A stretch of DNA of 64,000 bases from Blastocatellia bacterium (GCA_025055075.1 JANWYV010000029.1:1-64000), one strand, 5' to 3'; positions 1-9,052 are shown, numbered from the stretch's first letter. Numbers and translations: made by a program. Notes: generated from the sequence alone by a model not told the origin.

Positions 1-1086
1 CACATGGGGACCCCGGATCCACAACTCTCCCACTTCGCCGGGCCCGACGTCGCGATCCTCGCGGACTATTCGAACTTCCACGTGGAAGAGCGGACTGCCC
101 ACCGACCCTGGCTTGCGGTGGGTTTTTTCGTCCGGGAGCCAGAAATTATTGGGCCCAGCCTCCGTCAATCCGTAGCCGGTCTTGAAGGGGACGCCTTTTT
201 CAAAGAAGCGCTCGAAAACTGGCATGGGGCATGGAGCGCCGCCGCTGATCACGATGCGGCACCGGGAGAAATCCGATCGCTCCCATCGAGGATGCTGCTG
301 GAGGCGAATGAACATTGTCGGCACGCCGAAGAAGAGCGTGACCCGTTCCCGCTCTAGCAGGTCGAAGACCTGATCGGGATCAAAGGTCGCGCAGAGAATG
401 GAGGTACCGCCGATGTGAACCAGTGGAGTGGTGAAGACATTGAGGCCGCCGGTGTGAAAGAGAGGAGCGTTCAAGATCGCGACATCGTCCGATCGCAGCC
501 CCCAGCTCATCACCGTGTTGATCGCGTTCCAAGTGATGGTGCCGTGCGTGAGGATCGCGGCCTTCGGCAAGCCCGTCGTCCCTCCGGTGTAACACAACAC
601 CCATGGATCATCCGGAGCGAGAGAAACTGGAGCCGGAGGCTGATCCGACGCTCGCTCTTGTAGGTCCGACCATCGCTGGTGAGTGCTCCGAACGGGCTCG
701 TCTAAGGCGATCATCACTGGAGCGGCTTCCTCCAATGCCGCGGCTTTCTCCGCGAGATCTCCGCTGTAGATCAGCGCGCGAGGCGGGATGTCCTGCAGCA
801 GGGCTTGGAGTTCAGGAATCGCCAGTCGGAAATTCAGAGCCTGAAGGATCGCGCCGCTCTTCTGGCACGCAAAGAGCACATCCAGATATTCCAGCCGATT
901 GGTCGAAAGGATCGCCAGCAGATCCCACTTGCGAAGTCCTAAGGCTTGCAAAGCATGGGCGGCGCGATTAGCCCGCGCGTTCCACTCGGCATAGGAAATT
1001 CGTCGCCCAGTAGCAGCTTCGATCAGAGCGATGCGATTCGGGGAGAGGCTGGCTCGCTTTGCCAGCCAATCAGCGACTCGGATCAT
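1..1086 (-). CDS. Acyl-CoA synthetase / AMP-dependent ligase, 3' part beyond the window
   Basis: Reading leftward from the ATG at 1086 gives 362 codons open to the window edge, so the C-terminal part is missing. It is a class I adenylate-forming enzyme: the nucleotide-binding loop YTGGTTGLPK is near residues 166-175 and the adenine/acyl motif GYGLTEAGP near 304-312. Such enzymes activate a carboxylic acid with ATP to an acyl-adenylate and pass it to CoA. The substrate cannot be read; the sequence resembles long/medium-chain fatty or aromatic acyl-CoA ligases. Its ATG overlaps the TGA of the upstream hydrolase (ATGA, 1083-1086), so the two are probably translated together. Confidence 0.9.
   Translation of the reverse strand, partial: MIRVADWLAKRASLSPNRIALIEAATGRRISYAEWNARANRAAHALQALGLRKWDLLAILSTNRLEYLDVLFACQKSGAILQALNFRLAIPELQALLQDIPPRALIYSGDLAEKAAALEEAAPVMIALDEPVRSTHQRWSDLQERASDQPPAPVSLAPDDPWVLCYTGGTTGLPKAAILTHGTITWNAINTVMSWGLRSDDVAILNAPLFHTGGLNVFTTPLVHIGGTSILCATFDPDQVFDLLERERVTLFFGVPTMFIRLQQHPRWERSDFSRCRIVISGGAPCPMPVFERFFEKGVPFKTGYGLTEAGPNNFWLPDEKTHRKPGSVGSPLFHVEVRIVREDRDVGPGEVGELWIRGPHV
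75..88. other. Perfect 14-bp palindrome with CACGTG core, parS-like
   Basis: CTTCCACGTGGAAG is a perfect inverted repeat inside the acyl-CoA synthetase gene. Taken as 16 bases it agrees with the general bacterial parS pattern (TGTTNCACGTGNAACA) at 13 of 16 positions. A parAB pair lies 35 kb away in the same window. Function as parS is inference only; the codons also spell ordinary residues (LFHVE). Confidence 0.25.
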
Positions 1087-1889
1087 GGGGAGATCTCCTC
1101 GCCTTTCAGGAACGCGATCGCCATCCGATTGAACGCTTCGGCTCGCTCAATGAAGAAGAGATGACCCGCTTCCGGAACGATCACCAAGCGGCTATGAGGA
1201 ATGCGGGCGTGAAGACGCCGAGCATTCTCCACTGGGACCACCCGATCCTCCGCTCCATGAGCAATCAAGGTGGGGGCGTGAATCTCGTGAACTCGTCCCT
1301 CGAGATCGAAGGCTAGAGCCGCCGCCAATTGGCGTTGATAGGCATGAGGCGACTGTGGGTGAGCCACGCGCCAGGCCACATATTCCTCCAGCACCTCAGG
1401 GTGCTCGCGGAGAAATTGCTCCGTCACCGAGACCGTCCACACCCGTCGCAGATCGGTCTCCGGATCGCCGGTCCGATAGGCGAAGACGGCCAAGCTTTCG
1501 GGGGGCATAGGAATCACATTCGGACCCCCAAAGGACGTGCCGCAAAGGATCAATCGGTTCAAGCGATGGGGATGGCGCAGGGCGAACATCTGCGCGATGA
1601 ACCCCCCCATGGAAGCTCCGACGACATGGGATCGCTCGATTCCGAGGGCGTCCAGCAATCCGGCCACATCGTCGGCCATCTGCTCAATCGAGTAGGGGAC
1701 GTCCGGTTGGTCCGACTGGCCCGCGCCGCGATTGTCCATGGCGATAGCTCGGAAGTGCGCCGCGAAGGCCGGGACCTGGCGGTGCCAGAGAAAGTGATCT
1801 CCTCCGAGGCCAGGAAGGAAGACGACCGCCTCTCCGCATCCTTGCTCCATGTAGAAAATCTTGAGGTCGTTCACCGTGACCGTTGGCAT
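1083..1889 (-). CDS. Alpha/beta-fold hydrolase
   Basis: A 268-residue alpha/beta hydrolase. The nucleophile elbow GASMGG places the catalytic serine at residue 93; Asp215 (HGAEDRVVP) and His243 (EAGHLFF) complete the triad, and PGLGG near residues 26-30 is the oxyanion-hole loop. The family includes esterases, enol-lactonases and BioH-like enzymes; the substrate is not evident. The ATG at 1889 is chosen because GGAG sits 7 nt upstream; an in-frame extension to 1961 runs through the promoter. It is the first gene of a two-gene unit with the acyl-CoA synthetase, which suggests hydrolysis of an ester or lactone followed by CoA activation of the acid. Confidence 0.88.
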   Translation of the reverse strand: MPTVTVNDLKIFYMEQGCGEAVVFLPGLGGDHFLWHRQVPAFAAHFRAIAMDNRGAGQSDQPDVPYSIEQMADDVAGLLDALGIERSHVVGASMGGFIAQMFALRHPHRLNRLILCGTSFGGPNVIPMPPESLAVFAYRTGDPETDLRRVWTVSVTEQFLREHPEVLEEYVAWRVAHPQSPHAYQRQLAAALAFDLEGRVHEIHAPTLIAHGAEDRVVPVENARRLHARIPHSRLVIVPEAGHLFFIERAEAFNRMAIAFLKGEEISP

Positions 1890-1932
1890 CGTCTCGCTCC
1901 ATAAGCATCGCGTGACACATGAATCGTCTCTC

Positions 1933-1961
1933 ATACTAGAGGCCAAAAAATAGTTTGTCAA
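1933..1961 (-). promoter_or_regulatory. Sigma70-type promoter of the hydrolase/acyl-CoA synthetase unit
   Basis: On the minus strand TTGACA (1961-1956), a 17-bp spacer and TAGTAT (1938-1933) form a near-consensus promoter. It gives a leader of about 35 nt before the ATG at 1889, long enough to hold the GGAG ribosome site. Confidence 0.6.
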
Positions 1962-2003
1962 GGGGAACGGCGATTATACGGGATGATGAGCAGGCGCACC
2001 TCG

Positions 2004-2033
2004 TTGACCGACGGAAGCGTTTGCAGTCAAAAT
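2004..2033 (+). promoter_or_regulatory. Possible promoter of the ABC-class ATPase gene
   Basis: TTGACC (2004-2009), an 18-bp spacer and CAAAAT (2028-2033) precede the gene at 2073. The -35 is good, the -10 weak. It diverges from the hydrolase promoter. Confidence 0.35.
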
Positions 2034-2072
2034 TTCGTCCTTTGAAAGGCTCTCCTGGAAGGAGGACGCGGA

Positions 2073-3827
2073 ATGCGAACGTTGGAGGAACTGCGGCGAT
2101 TGCTCAACAGATTGGACGGGCGGGGATACAAGGCGTACGAAGAGATCGAAGGGGCCTACGAGGGATCCGGTTGGGTGCTCTACATCGATCACGTGCAAGG
2201 CGATCCGTTCGCTCCTCCCTCGAAGATGCGGGTGCGCGTGGACGGGCGCTGCGCGGGGTTCCCAATGGATCTTTATAGCACGCCGGTTCGCCGCTTAGCG
2301 CTTGAGGATTTCCTAGCGCGACGGGTGCGTCAGAGCATTGAGGTGGTGAGTCGCGGGCATCGGGGCTCGGGCAAGAGTGGATTGATTCGGGTGGATGCTG
2401 GCGGGCAAGAGGTGTTGGAGCGAACGGCTGTTCGCGTGCGGCCCGAATGGATCGAGTGCCGGTTCCAATTGGGGCTGCCAGCGGCTGGACGCACCGTGCT
2501 CGGGCGACAAGCGGAGGAGATGCTCTGTCGCGAAATCCCGGAGATCATGCGGCGGAGCTTGTTCTGGTCGGAGATCCCGCAGTCGGAGTGTCGACGTTTC
2601 GTCGAATGCGTGGAGAACCAGGAGGCGATTCGGGCACAACTTCGCGAGCGACGGCTTGTAGCTTTCGTCGCCGATGGATCCATCCTGCCGCGCCGCAGCG
2701 GCGTGAGCGAATTGCCTCTTGAACGCGCGGTTCCCTTTCGTTCGCCTGAGTCCTTGCGCGTAACGTTCGCTGTCCCGAATCCCATCTCTCAAGGCGGGCG
2801 CGCGCAAGACGTCCTCACGGGGATGGGGATCCCTGAGGGGGTGACATTGATCGTCGGTGGTGGGTATCACGGGAAGTCCACGCTGTTGCGCGCGCTGGAG
2901 CGGTGTGTTTATCCGCATATTCCGGGCGATGGGCGCGAATACGTCGTCACACGCGATGACGCCGTTACGATTCGCGCCGAAGATGGACGACGCATTGAGC
3001 GTGTAGACCTGACGCCCTTCATCGGTGAGCTGCCCTACGGGCAGCGCACGGATGACTTCTCGACGGAGAATGCGAGCGGGAGTACGAGTCAAGCGGCCAA
3101 CATCTTGGAAGCGTTGGAAGCTGGAGCGCAATTGCTGCTCATTGATGAGGACACGTCGGCGACGAATTTCATGGTGCGGGATGCGCGGATGCAGGCGCTC
3201 GTCGCCAAGGAGTTGGAGCCGATCACGCCATTTGTGGATCGCGTGCGCGAGCTGTACGAGCGATTCGGCGTCTCGACGATCCTCGTCATGGGGGGATCGG
3301 GGGATTATCTGGATGTCGCCGATACGGTCATCTTGATGCGAGAGTACGTGCCGGAGGATGTGACGCAGCACGCGCGACGCATTGCGCGCGCGTTTCCCAC
3401 AGAGCGACGCCGCGAAGTCACGCGGCCCCTTGAGCGACTGATCGAGCGTATTCCTCTAGCTGAGAGTCTCGATCCGTCGCGCGGACGTCGCGAGGTGAAG
3501 ATCGAAGCGAAGGCCGTGGATCTCATCCTCTTCGGCGAGACGGTCATTGATCTCCGCGCCGTGGAACAAATCGTGGACATCAGCCAGACGCGGGCGATTG
3601 GCTATGCGCTGCACTGTGCGGCAGAGCGGTTCATGGATGGGCGTCGCACCGTGCGCGAGATCTTGGATGAATTGGAACAGCTCTTCGAACGCGAGGGATT
3701 GGAGGTGCTCGATCCCTTTCGGCGAGGCGATGCTCATCCCGGGAATTTCGCTCGCCCGCGCCGATATGAGATCGCCGCTGCGCTCAATCGCCTTCGGACC
3801 GTTCGCATGCGACAGCGGCGCGCGTGA
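2073..3827 (+). CDS. ABC-class predicted ATPase (COG3044 / PF09818 family)
   Basis: A 584-residue protein matching the full-length 'predicted ATPase of the ABC class'. The N-terminal part (about 1-240) is the family-specific region. Then come a Walker A loop GGGYHGKST (262-270), an ABC-signature-like stretch around ASGSTSQAA (334-342) and Walker B LLLIDED (354-360). It has no membrane segments and no transporter partner nearby, so it is a soluble ABC ATPase. A eukaryotic relative, trypanosome MRB1590, acts in RNA editing, so an RNA-linked role is possible but unproven. AAGGAGG lies about 7 nt before the ATG. It stands alone on the plus strand. Confidence 0.88.
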   Translation: MRTLEELRRLLNRLDGRGYKAYEEIEGAYEGSGWVLYIDHVQGDPFAPPSKMRVRVDGRCAGFPMDLYSTPVRRLALEDFLARRVRQSIEVVSRGHRGSGKSGLIRVDAGGQEVLERTAVRVRPEWIECRFQLGLPAAGRTVLGRQAEEMLCREIPEIMRRSLFWSEIPQSECRRFVECVENQEAIRAQLRERRLVAFVADGSILPRRSGVSELPLERAVPFRSPESLRVTFAVPNPISQGGRAQDVLTGMGIPEGVTLIVGGGYHGKSTLLRALERCVYPHIPGDGREYVVTRDDAVTIRAEDGRRIERVDLTPFIGELPYGQRTDDFSTENASGSTSQAANILEALEAGAQLLLIDEDTSATNFMVRDARMQALVAKELEPITPFVDRVRELYERFGVSTILVMGGSGDYLDVADTVILMREYVPEDVTQHARRIARAFPTERRREVTRPLERLIERIPLAESLDPSRGRREVKIEAKAVDLILFGETVIDLRAVEQIVDISQTRAIGYALHCAAERFMDGRRTVREILDELEQLFEREGLEVLDPFRRGDAHPGNFARPRRYEIAAALNRLRTVRMRQRRA

Positions 3828-4136
3828 TCCTCTCCTGACGCGCGATTTTCAATAACGGTCGCTGAGCCCGCGGCTTTTGATCCAATTCGGCGAAATAGCC
3901 GTGTCGTCGCTTCTTCGGATTGCGAGCGAACCATCGCTCGGAATGACCTCTTCCCCTCATGCGTCGGGGGAAAGCGCGTCCTTCTTCATCCCTCGCGGTC
4001 AGAAGCGTTCAAAGAAGAAGTGACCTCCATCGTCGAGCTCTGGTGGGGTAAAGACGCTCTCGAGAGGAATCAGCGCGCCGACTCTATCTTGCCCATCTCC
4101 CGTAGCCCCCGGCTACGTCAGCCACTCCGAGACCCC
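3828..4136. other. Intergenic region, 309 bp, no gene
   Basis: Between the ABC-class ATPase and the convergent redoxin gene I find no convincing reading frame. The only structure is a perfect hairpin at 4101-4117 and a weaker 6-bp stem around 3927-3944 (CGAGCG/CGCTCG). Neither is followed by a T run. Confidence 0.5.
4101..4117. terminator. Perfect 7-bp hairpin between convergent genes
   Basis: CGTAGCC-CCC-GGCTACG is a perfect stem with a three-base loop, 20 bp beyond the stop codon of the leftward redoxin gene. No T run follows on either strand, so it is at best a weak or Rho-linked terminator. Confidence 0.3.
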
Positions 4137-4595
4137 TCATTCCGGACATTGCGCTTCTGTGAAGCGAATCCACGAGAGGATGTCCTCGACAGAGGGGAGC
4201 GCTCCGCCTTCTTCGATCCTGCTGATGAAGTAAATCTCGCCGTAACGGTCAGCGACGAAGAGCGCTCCGATCGCCATCGCACCGTACAGGCGCTGAGTCC
4301 GCCGGTCTTCATCCCACAAGAGGGGGAAGGGGAAGGAGCGCACGCGAGCGAGCGCTTCCATCGCTTCGCGCGGACCGGGGACGATCGCGAGGACCTCGGC
4401 CTCTTCTTGACGGACCTCCGCGTACCGATCCGCGAGCGCCATCAGGAGCTCCCGAAGAGCCGCGTTCGGCGACTCGCCGAGCACCACCAAGACGAGCGCG
4501 CGACGCCCGCGGTAATCCGAGGGGCTCACCCACTCTCCCGATATGCTCCTCAAGCGGACGTCTGGAAGCATTTCGCCAACGGCTACATTCGCCAC
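4137..4595 (-). CDS. Redoxin/AhpC-like thioredoxin-fold protein lacking the active-site cysteine
   Basis: A 152-residue protein with the AhpC/TSA-type thioredoxin fold: an N-terminal GEMLPDVRL strand, LVLVVLG, and later FPLLWDEDRR as in peroxiredoxins. Where a peroxiredoxin has its peroxidatic cysteine the sequence reads LGESPNAALREL; the only cysteine is near the C-terminus (EAQCPE). It is therefore unlikely to be a thiol peroxidase and may be a binding or regulatory relative. The GTG at 4595 is preferred over an upstream in-frame codon because AAGGAGG lies 8 nt before it. Confidence 0.75.
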   Translation of the reverse strand: MANVAVGEMLPDVRLRSISGEWVSPSDYRGRRALVLVVLGESPNAALRELLMALADRYAEVRQEEAEVLAIVPGPREAMEALARVRSFPFPLLWDEDRRTQRLYGAMAIGALFVADRYGEIYFISRIEEGGALPSVEDILSWIRFTEAQCPE

Positions 4596-4645
4596 GACGC
4601 TTCCCTCCTTCGTTCGCCTCGCGTTCGCGCGCTCTCCGGGGTGAG

Positions 4646-4675
4646 AGAATAACACTGTCTCGAAGCGAACTTCAA
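4646..4675 (-). promoter_or_regulatory. Possible promoter of the redoxin-like gene
   Basis: Minus-strand TTGAAG (4675-4670), an 18-bp spacer and TATTCT (4651-4646), about 50 bp before the GTG start. Confidence 0.35.
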
Positions 4676-4771
4676 TGTCGGTTGGCGTGACTCGGCGTCC
4701 CTTCGGGTTATGGAACGCCCCCGATAGGGGCTGCTGCGATGTGATTGGATGAACGAACGCCTCATTTGGGC

Positions 4772-4801
4772 TTGTCGCACACGAGCAGCACTTCTTACCA
4801 T
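4772..4801 (+). promoter_or_regulatory. Promoter of malQ, predicted leaderless
   Basis: TTGTCG (4772-4777), an 18-bp spacer and TACCAT (4796-4801). Only 9 nt separate the -10 from the ATG at 4811, so transcription would start at or next to the start codon. No Shine-Dalgarno sequence is present. Confidence 0.45.
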
Positions 4802-4810
4802 TCTTCCCTT

Positions 4811-6343
4811 ATGCGGTGGCCGCGATCCAGTGGCATCCTCCTGCACATCACGTCGCTTCCGAGTCGGTGTGGGATCGGAGACCTCGGCCCGGAGGCATAT
4901 CGGTTCGTGGATTTCCTGGTCGAGACGGGACAGCGCATCTGGGCGATTCTCCCACTCGGTCCGACGGGATATGGGGACTCCCCGTATCAGTGTTTCTCCG
5001 CCTTCGCGGGGAATCCTTTGTTGATCAGCCTGGAACGCCTGGTTGAGGAAGGATTCCTCCTGCCCGCAGACATCGAGGGCGCGGATTTCCCGGAGGAGAC
5101 GGTGGATTACGGGCGCGTGATCCCGTTCAAGATGGCGCGGTTGCGCGCATCCTTCGAGCTATTCCAGGCACGCGCATCGGATCGAGAGCGCGAGGCGTTT
5201 GAGGCCTTTTGTCGGGAGAACGCATGGTGGCTTGAGGACTATGCGCTTTTCATGGCCGTTAAAGCCGCTCATGGTGGGGCGATTTGGACCGAGTGGGATC
5301 CTCCAATCGCCCATCGAGAGCCGGAGGCTCTGGCGCAATGGCGGGAGGCGTTAGCCGATGAGATCGCGATGCGGAAATATTGGGAGTTTCAATTCTTTCG
5401 CCAATGGGACGCGCTGCGCGCCTACTGTCGGGAGCGCGGCATTTGGATCATGGGCGATCTTCCGATTTATGTCGCCCATGACAGTGCCGACGTTTGGGCG
5501 CATCGCGAGCTGTTCCATCTGGACGAACGGGGTAATCCCACGGTCGTCGCCGGAGTCCCGCCGGATTATTTCAGCGAGACGGGGCAATTGTGGGGGAACC
5601 CCATCTATCGGTGGGACGTCATGGCCCGTTCGGGATACGCGTGGTGGATCGCTCGCGTGCGATGGATGTTGCGACTGGTGGACATCATTCGACTCGATCA
5701 TTTTCGCGGATTCGAGGCGTATTGGGAGGTTCCGGCGACGGAGCGAACGGCTGCGCGAGGCCGGTGGGTGAAAGGTCCGGCTGAAGCGTTCTTCGAGGCA
5801 TTAGAGCGCGCTTTGGGCCAATTGCCCATCGTGGCGGAGAATCTCGGCGTGATCACTCCCGAAGTCGAAGCGCTTCGCAAGCGCTTCGGATTCCCTGGTA
5901 TGGCTGTCCTCCAATTCGCGTTCGGCGGCGATCCGCGCACGTCGTCATTCCTGCCGCATAATCATGAACGCGATCTCGTCGTCTACACGGGCACGCATGA
6001 TAACAATACGATCCTCGGGTGGTGGAGCGAAGAGGAGAGCACGCTCGCGCCGGAGCAGGCGCAGCGCGAGCGCGAATTCGCCTGCCGGTATCTTGATCTC
6101 GACGGTCGGCCTGTGCACTGGGCGTTCATCCGTGCGGCGCTCGGATCGGTGGCCGACATCGCGATCATTCCCCTTCAAGATGTGCTCGGATTGGGAAGCG
6201 AGGCGCGCATGAATCGCCCAGCGCGACCGACGGGGAATTGGCGATGGCGATTCCGTCGTGAGGCGTTGACGCGCGAGATTCGTGAGCGGTTGCGGGAGCT
6301 GACATGGCTCTATGGCCGGTTCCCCGAGAGTGTTCATTCCTGA
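4811..6343 (+). CDS. malQ: 4-alpha-glucanotransferase (amylomaltase, GH77)
   Basis: A 510-residue GH77 enzyme of the compact bacterial/plant D-enzyme type. It begins with RSSGILLHITSLPS and LPLGPTGYGDSPYQ, the hallmark N-terminal blocks. IRLDHFRGFEAYW carries the nucleophile aspartate, AENLG the acid/base glutamate, and YTGTHDNNT the third catalytic aspartate. It transfers alpha-1,4-glucan segments between maltooligosaccharides in glycogen or maltodextrin metabolism. The ATG at 4811 matches the conserved family start and the promoter position; an upstream in-frame TTG at 4745 adds unrelated residues. No other glycogen gene is next to it. Confidence 0.95.
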   Translation: MRWPRSSGILLHITSLPSRCGIGDLGPEAYRFVDFLVETGQRIWAILPLGPTGYGDSPYQCFSAFAGNPLLISLERLVEEGFLLPADIEGADFPEETVDYGRVIPFKMARLRASFELFQARASDREREAFEAFCRENAWWLEDYALFMAVKAAHGGAIWTEWDPPIAHREPEALAQWREALADEIAMRKYWEFQFFRQWDALRAYCRERGIWIMGDLPIYVAHDSADVWAHRELFHLDERGNPTVVAGVPPDYFSETGQLWGNPIYRWDVMARSGYAWWIARVRWMLRLVDIIRLDHFRGFEAYWEVPATERTAARGRWVKGPAEAFFEALERALGQLPIVAENLGVITPEVEALRKRFGFPGMAVLQFAFGGDPRTSSFLPHNHERDLVVYTGTHDNNTILGWWSEEESTLAPEQAQREREFACRYLDLDGRPVHWAFIRAALGSVADIAIIPLQDVLGLGSEARMNRPARPTGNWRWRFRREALTREIRERLRELTWLYGRFPESVHS

Positions 6344-6395
6344 GAGTTCGCGGCCATGCGACCGGCGCCCGCCGAGTGAGATCAAGTGATTTCGC

Positions 6396-9014
6396 CTAGT
6401 CCCCTTTTGCCTCCATCCAATTGCGTCCCATGCCGATCTCGACGACGAGGGGGACGGTCAAGCGGTGTACGTTTTCCATCTCGGTCTTGACCAACGATGG
6501 GACGATCGTCTGTTCGTCTTCGGGAACCTCAAAGAGCAATTCATCGTGGACCTGGAGCAAGAGGCGGCTCCTCAAGCCATGTCTTCGCAACGCCTGATGG
6601 ACGCGGATCATCGCGAGTTTCACCAGATCCGCGGCTGTCCCTTGGATCGGAGCGTTGATCGCCTCGCGTTCGGCGCGGGCGCGTAAGCTCGGGTTCTTAT
6701 TGGCGATATCCGGGATCGGGCGGATGCGCCCGAAGAGCGTGCGCACGTATCCGGTTCGCCGCGCTTGTTCGGGCGTCTCCTCCATGAACCGGCGGACGCC
6801 GCGATACGTGCGATAGTAGTTCTCGATCACGCGTTGGGCTTCTCGACGCGAGAGGCCCGTGCGTTGCGCCAAGCCGAAGGCTCCGATGCTGTAGGCGATG
6901 CCGAAATTGACGATCTTGGCCAGACGTCGCAGTTCTTGCTCCTGTTCGGGCGTTTGCGCGCCGAAGATCGTTCGAGCGACGTGCGCATGGATGTCGAGGC
7001 CGCGCCGGAAGGCTTCCGTCATCTCCGGATCGCCCGTGATGTGAGCCAGGAGGCGCAGTTCGATTTGGGAATAGTCGGCCGAGAGTAGGAACCATCCGGG
7101 TTCGGCGATGAAAGCCCGGCGAATGCGACGGCCCAAGGGCGTGCGCACCGGAATGTTCTGCAGATTAGGGGAGGAGGAAGAGAGCCGCCCCGTCGCTGTT
7201 CCCGTTTGGTTGAACGTCGTGTGCACGCGCCCGGTCGTGGGATCCACGAGCCGAGGAAGGGCATCAATGTAAGTCCCCTTCAACTTCACCAGCTCGCGAT
7301 ATTCGAGGATCAGGCGGGGCAGTTCGTGCTCCTCGGCCAATTCCTCTAGCACGTCGGCGCTCGTCGAGATACGCCCCGTCTTCTTAGTCCGTCGCGTGAC
7401 AACCAATCCGAGGGCTTCTAAGACTTCTCCCACCTGTTGCGGCGAATTGATGTTGAACTCGCGTCCCGCCGTGTGATGGATGCGCCGCGTGAGTGCCTCG
7501 ATCTCGCGCTCCAGCTCTTCCGAAGCTTCTCGGAGCCCCTCGACGTCCACTTTAATGCCGATCCGTTCCATCTCCGCCAGGATCCCGATGAGCGGGAGTT
7601 CGATCTCGCGGTAGACGCGCTCAAGCTCCATCTCGGTGAGTTTCTTCATCAGCACGTTCTGCAGGCGAAGGATCACATCCGCTTCCCGAGCCTTCGCTCT
7701 CCAAAGTGTGGATTCTTCGTCCCATTCGATGCGCAGGTATTCACGGGCGAGCGCGCGAAGATCATATTTGCCACGATTTGGTTCGAGGAGCCAGGCGGCG
7801 ATCATGACATCGTCGAGAACGCCCTCCGGCTCGATCCCCTGTGCGGCGAAAACTTTCCATGCCGATTTCGCGTCATGTGTGCTTTTGGCGAGCAATCCAT
7901 TCTCGAAGATCTCGCGCATGATGTCCCACGCGGCCGGCAACGTCGCGAGATCCACGTAGACGGCCGCATGGGGATCGAGCGCTAGGGCGAGGCCTCGAAT
8001 GCTCCCCTCCGAAAACGCGAGGGAGAAGGCGAAGCGGTCCACCGCCCACACGCGCTCCATCCATTTTCGAAGTGCGGGTTCGTCCGAAAGCTGGAGATAA
8101 TCTCCGGCGATCTCTCGGACGACGACTCTCGGGGCTTTCTCGGCGGCGATCTTCTCCGCATCCACGAGGTCTTTGAGCAGAGAGGCGAACTCGAGTTCGG
8201 TGAACACCTCATAAGTGCGATGCGCATCGGGACCCCGATACCGCAAATCCTCCAGATCGATCTCCAGGGGGAGATCGGTCCGAATCCTCACCAGCTCGCG
8301 CGAGGTGAGGATGAGATCGCGATGGTCGCGAAGCGATTCCCGATAGGACTTCTTCTCGACGTTCTCCCAGTTGGCGAGCGCGCGTTCGAGCGTGCCGAAC
8401 TGGCGAATGATTTGGATGGCGCCTTTCTCGCCGATGCCTGGAGCTCCGGGGACGTTGTCCGTCGCATCGCCCCAAAGGGCGAGCAGGTCGACGACCTGAT
8501 CCGGTCTCACCCCTAATCGTTCCTCGACGCCCTTCTCATCGTAGTACACGTAGGTCTGGCGATCGGCCTTGAGGATGCGGATGTTCTTGTCCACCAACTG
8601 GCAGAGATCTTTATCGTTGGAGACGATGACGACCTCCATCCCTTGATCCGCGGCGCGTCGGGCGAGCGTGCCGATGACATCGTCGGCTTCGTAACCGGGA
8701 ATCGCGAGGATGGGAACGCCCAATGCCTCGCACACTTTGTGGATGTACGGGAGTTGCAGCGCGAGATCGTCGGGCATCTCCGCGCGATTGGCTTTATATT
8801 GGGGGAAGATCTCGTGTCGGAACGTCGGTTCTCTCGTATCGAAGACGACGGCGAGATAATCGGGCTTCTCCTCGACGATGAGCTTGCGGAGCATGGTCGT
8901 GAAGCCGTAGATGGCATTGGTGGGGAGACCGCGCGACGTGGCCAGACCGCGAATCGCGTAGTAAGCGCGAAAGACGTTGGACATGCCATCCACCAGGAAG
9001 AGCCGCCGCGCCAT
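6396..9014 (-). CDS. polA: DNA polymerase I
   Basis: An 872-residue family A polymerase. Residues 1 to about 290 are the 5'-3' flap exonuclease (VFDTREPTFRHE, GYEADDVIGTLA, GIGEKGA). The polymerase domain carries motif A (DYSQIELRLLAH), motif B (KIVNFGIAYSIGAFGL) and motif C (QVHDELLFEV). The middle domain keeps the fold blocks THDAKSAW and YDLRALA but lacks the DxE of Exo motif I (the stretch around AVDRFAFSLAFSEG), so 3'-5' proofreading is probably lost, as in Taq polymerase. It does gap filling, primer removal and repair synthesis. The start is fixed by the MARRLFLVDG family N-terminus. Confidence 0.97.
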   Translation of the reverse strand: MARRLFLVDGMSNVFRAYYAIRGLATSRGLPTNAIYGFTTMLRKLIVEEKPDYLAVVFDTREPTFRHEIFPQYKANRAEMPDDLALQLPYIHKVCEALGVPILAIPGYEADDVIGTLARRAADQGMEVVIVSNDKDLCQLVDKNIRILKADRQTYVYYDEKGVEERLGVRPDQVVDLLALWGDATDNVPGAPGIGEKGAIQIIRQFGTLERALANWENVEKKSYRESLRDHRDLILTSRELVRIRTDLPLEIDLEDLRYRGPDAHRTYEVFTELEFASLLKDLVDAEKIAAEKAPRVVVREIAGDYLQLSDEPALRKWMERVWAVDRFAFSLAFSEGSIRGLALALDPHAAVYVDLATLPAAWDIMREIFENGLLAKSTHDAKSAWKVFAAQGIEPEGVLDDVMIAAWLLEPNRGKYDLRALAREYLRIEWDEESTLWRAKAREADVILRLQNVLMKKLTEMELERVYREIELPLIGILAEMERIGIKVDVEGLREASEELEREIEALTRRIHHTAGREFNINSPQQVGEVLEALGLVVTRRTKKTGRISTSADVLEELAEEHELPRLILEYRELVKLKGTYIDALPRLVDPTTGRVHTTFNQTGTATGRLSSSSPNLQNIPVRTPLGRRIRRAFIAEPGWFLLSADYSQIELRLLAHITGDPEMTEAFRRGLDIHAHVARTIFGAQTPEQEQELRRLAKIVNFGIAYSIGAFGLAQRTGLSRREAQRVIENYYRTYRGVRRFMEETPEQARRTGYVRTLFGRIRPIPDIANKNPSLRARAEREAINAPIQGTAADLVKLAMIRVHQALRRHGLRSRLLLQVHDELLFEVPEDEQTIVPSLVKTEMENVHRLTVPLVVEIGMGRNWMEAKGD

Positions 9015-9022
9015 AGATCCTT

Positions 9023-9052
9023 ATTGTATCCGCGTCCCTTTTCCCCTCACAA
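9023..9052 (-). promoter_or_regulatory. Promoter of polA, predicted leaderless
   Basis: Minus-strand TTGTGA (9052-9047), an 18-bp spacer and TACAAT (9028-9023). Eight nucleotides separate the -10 from the ATG at 9014, which places the transcript start at the start codon. AAGGA lies in those eight bases but would not be transcribed. Confidence 0.55.
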
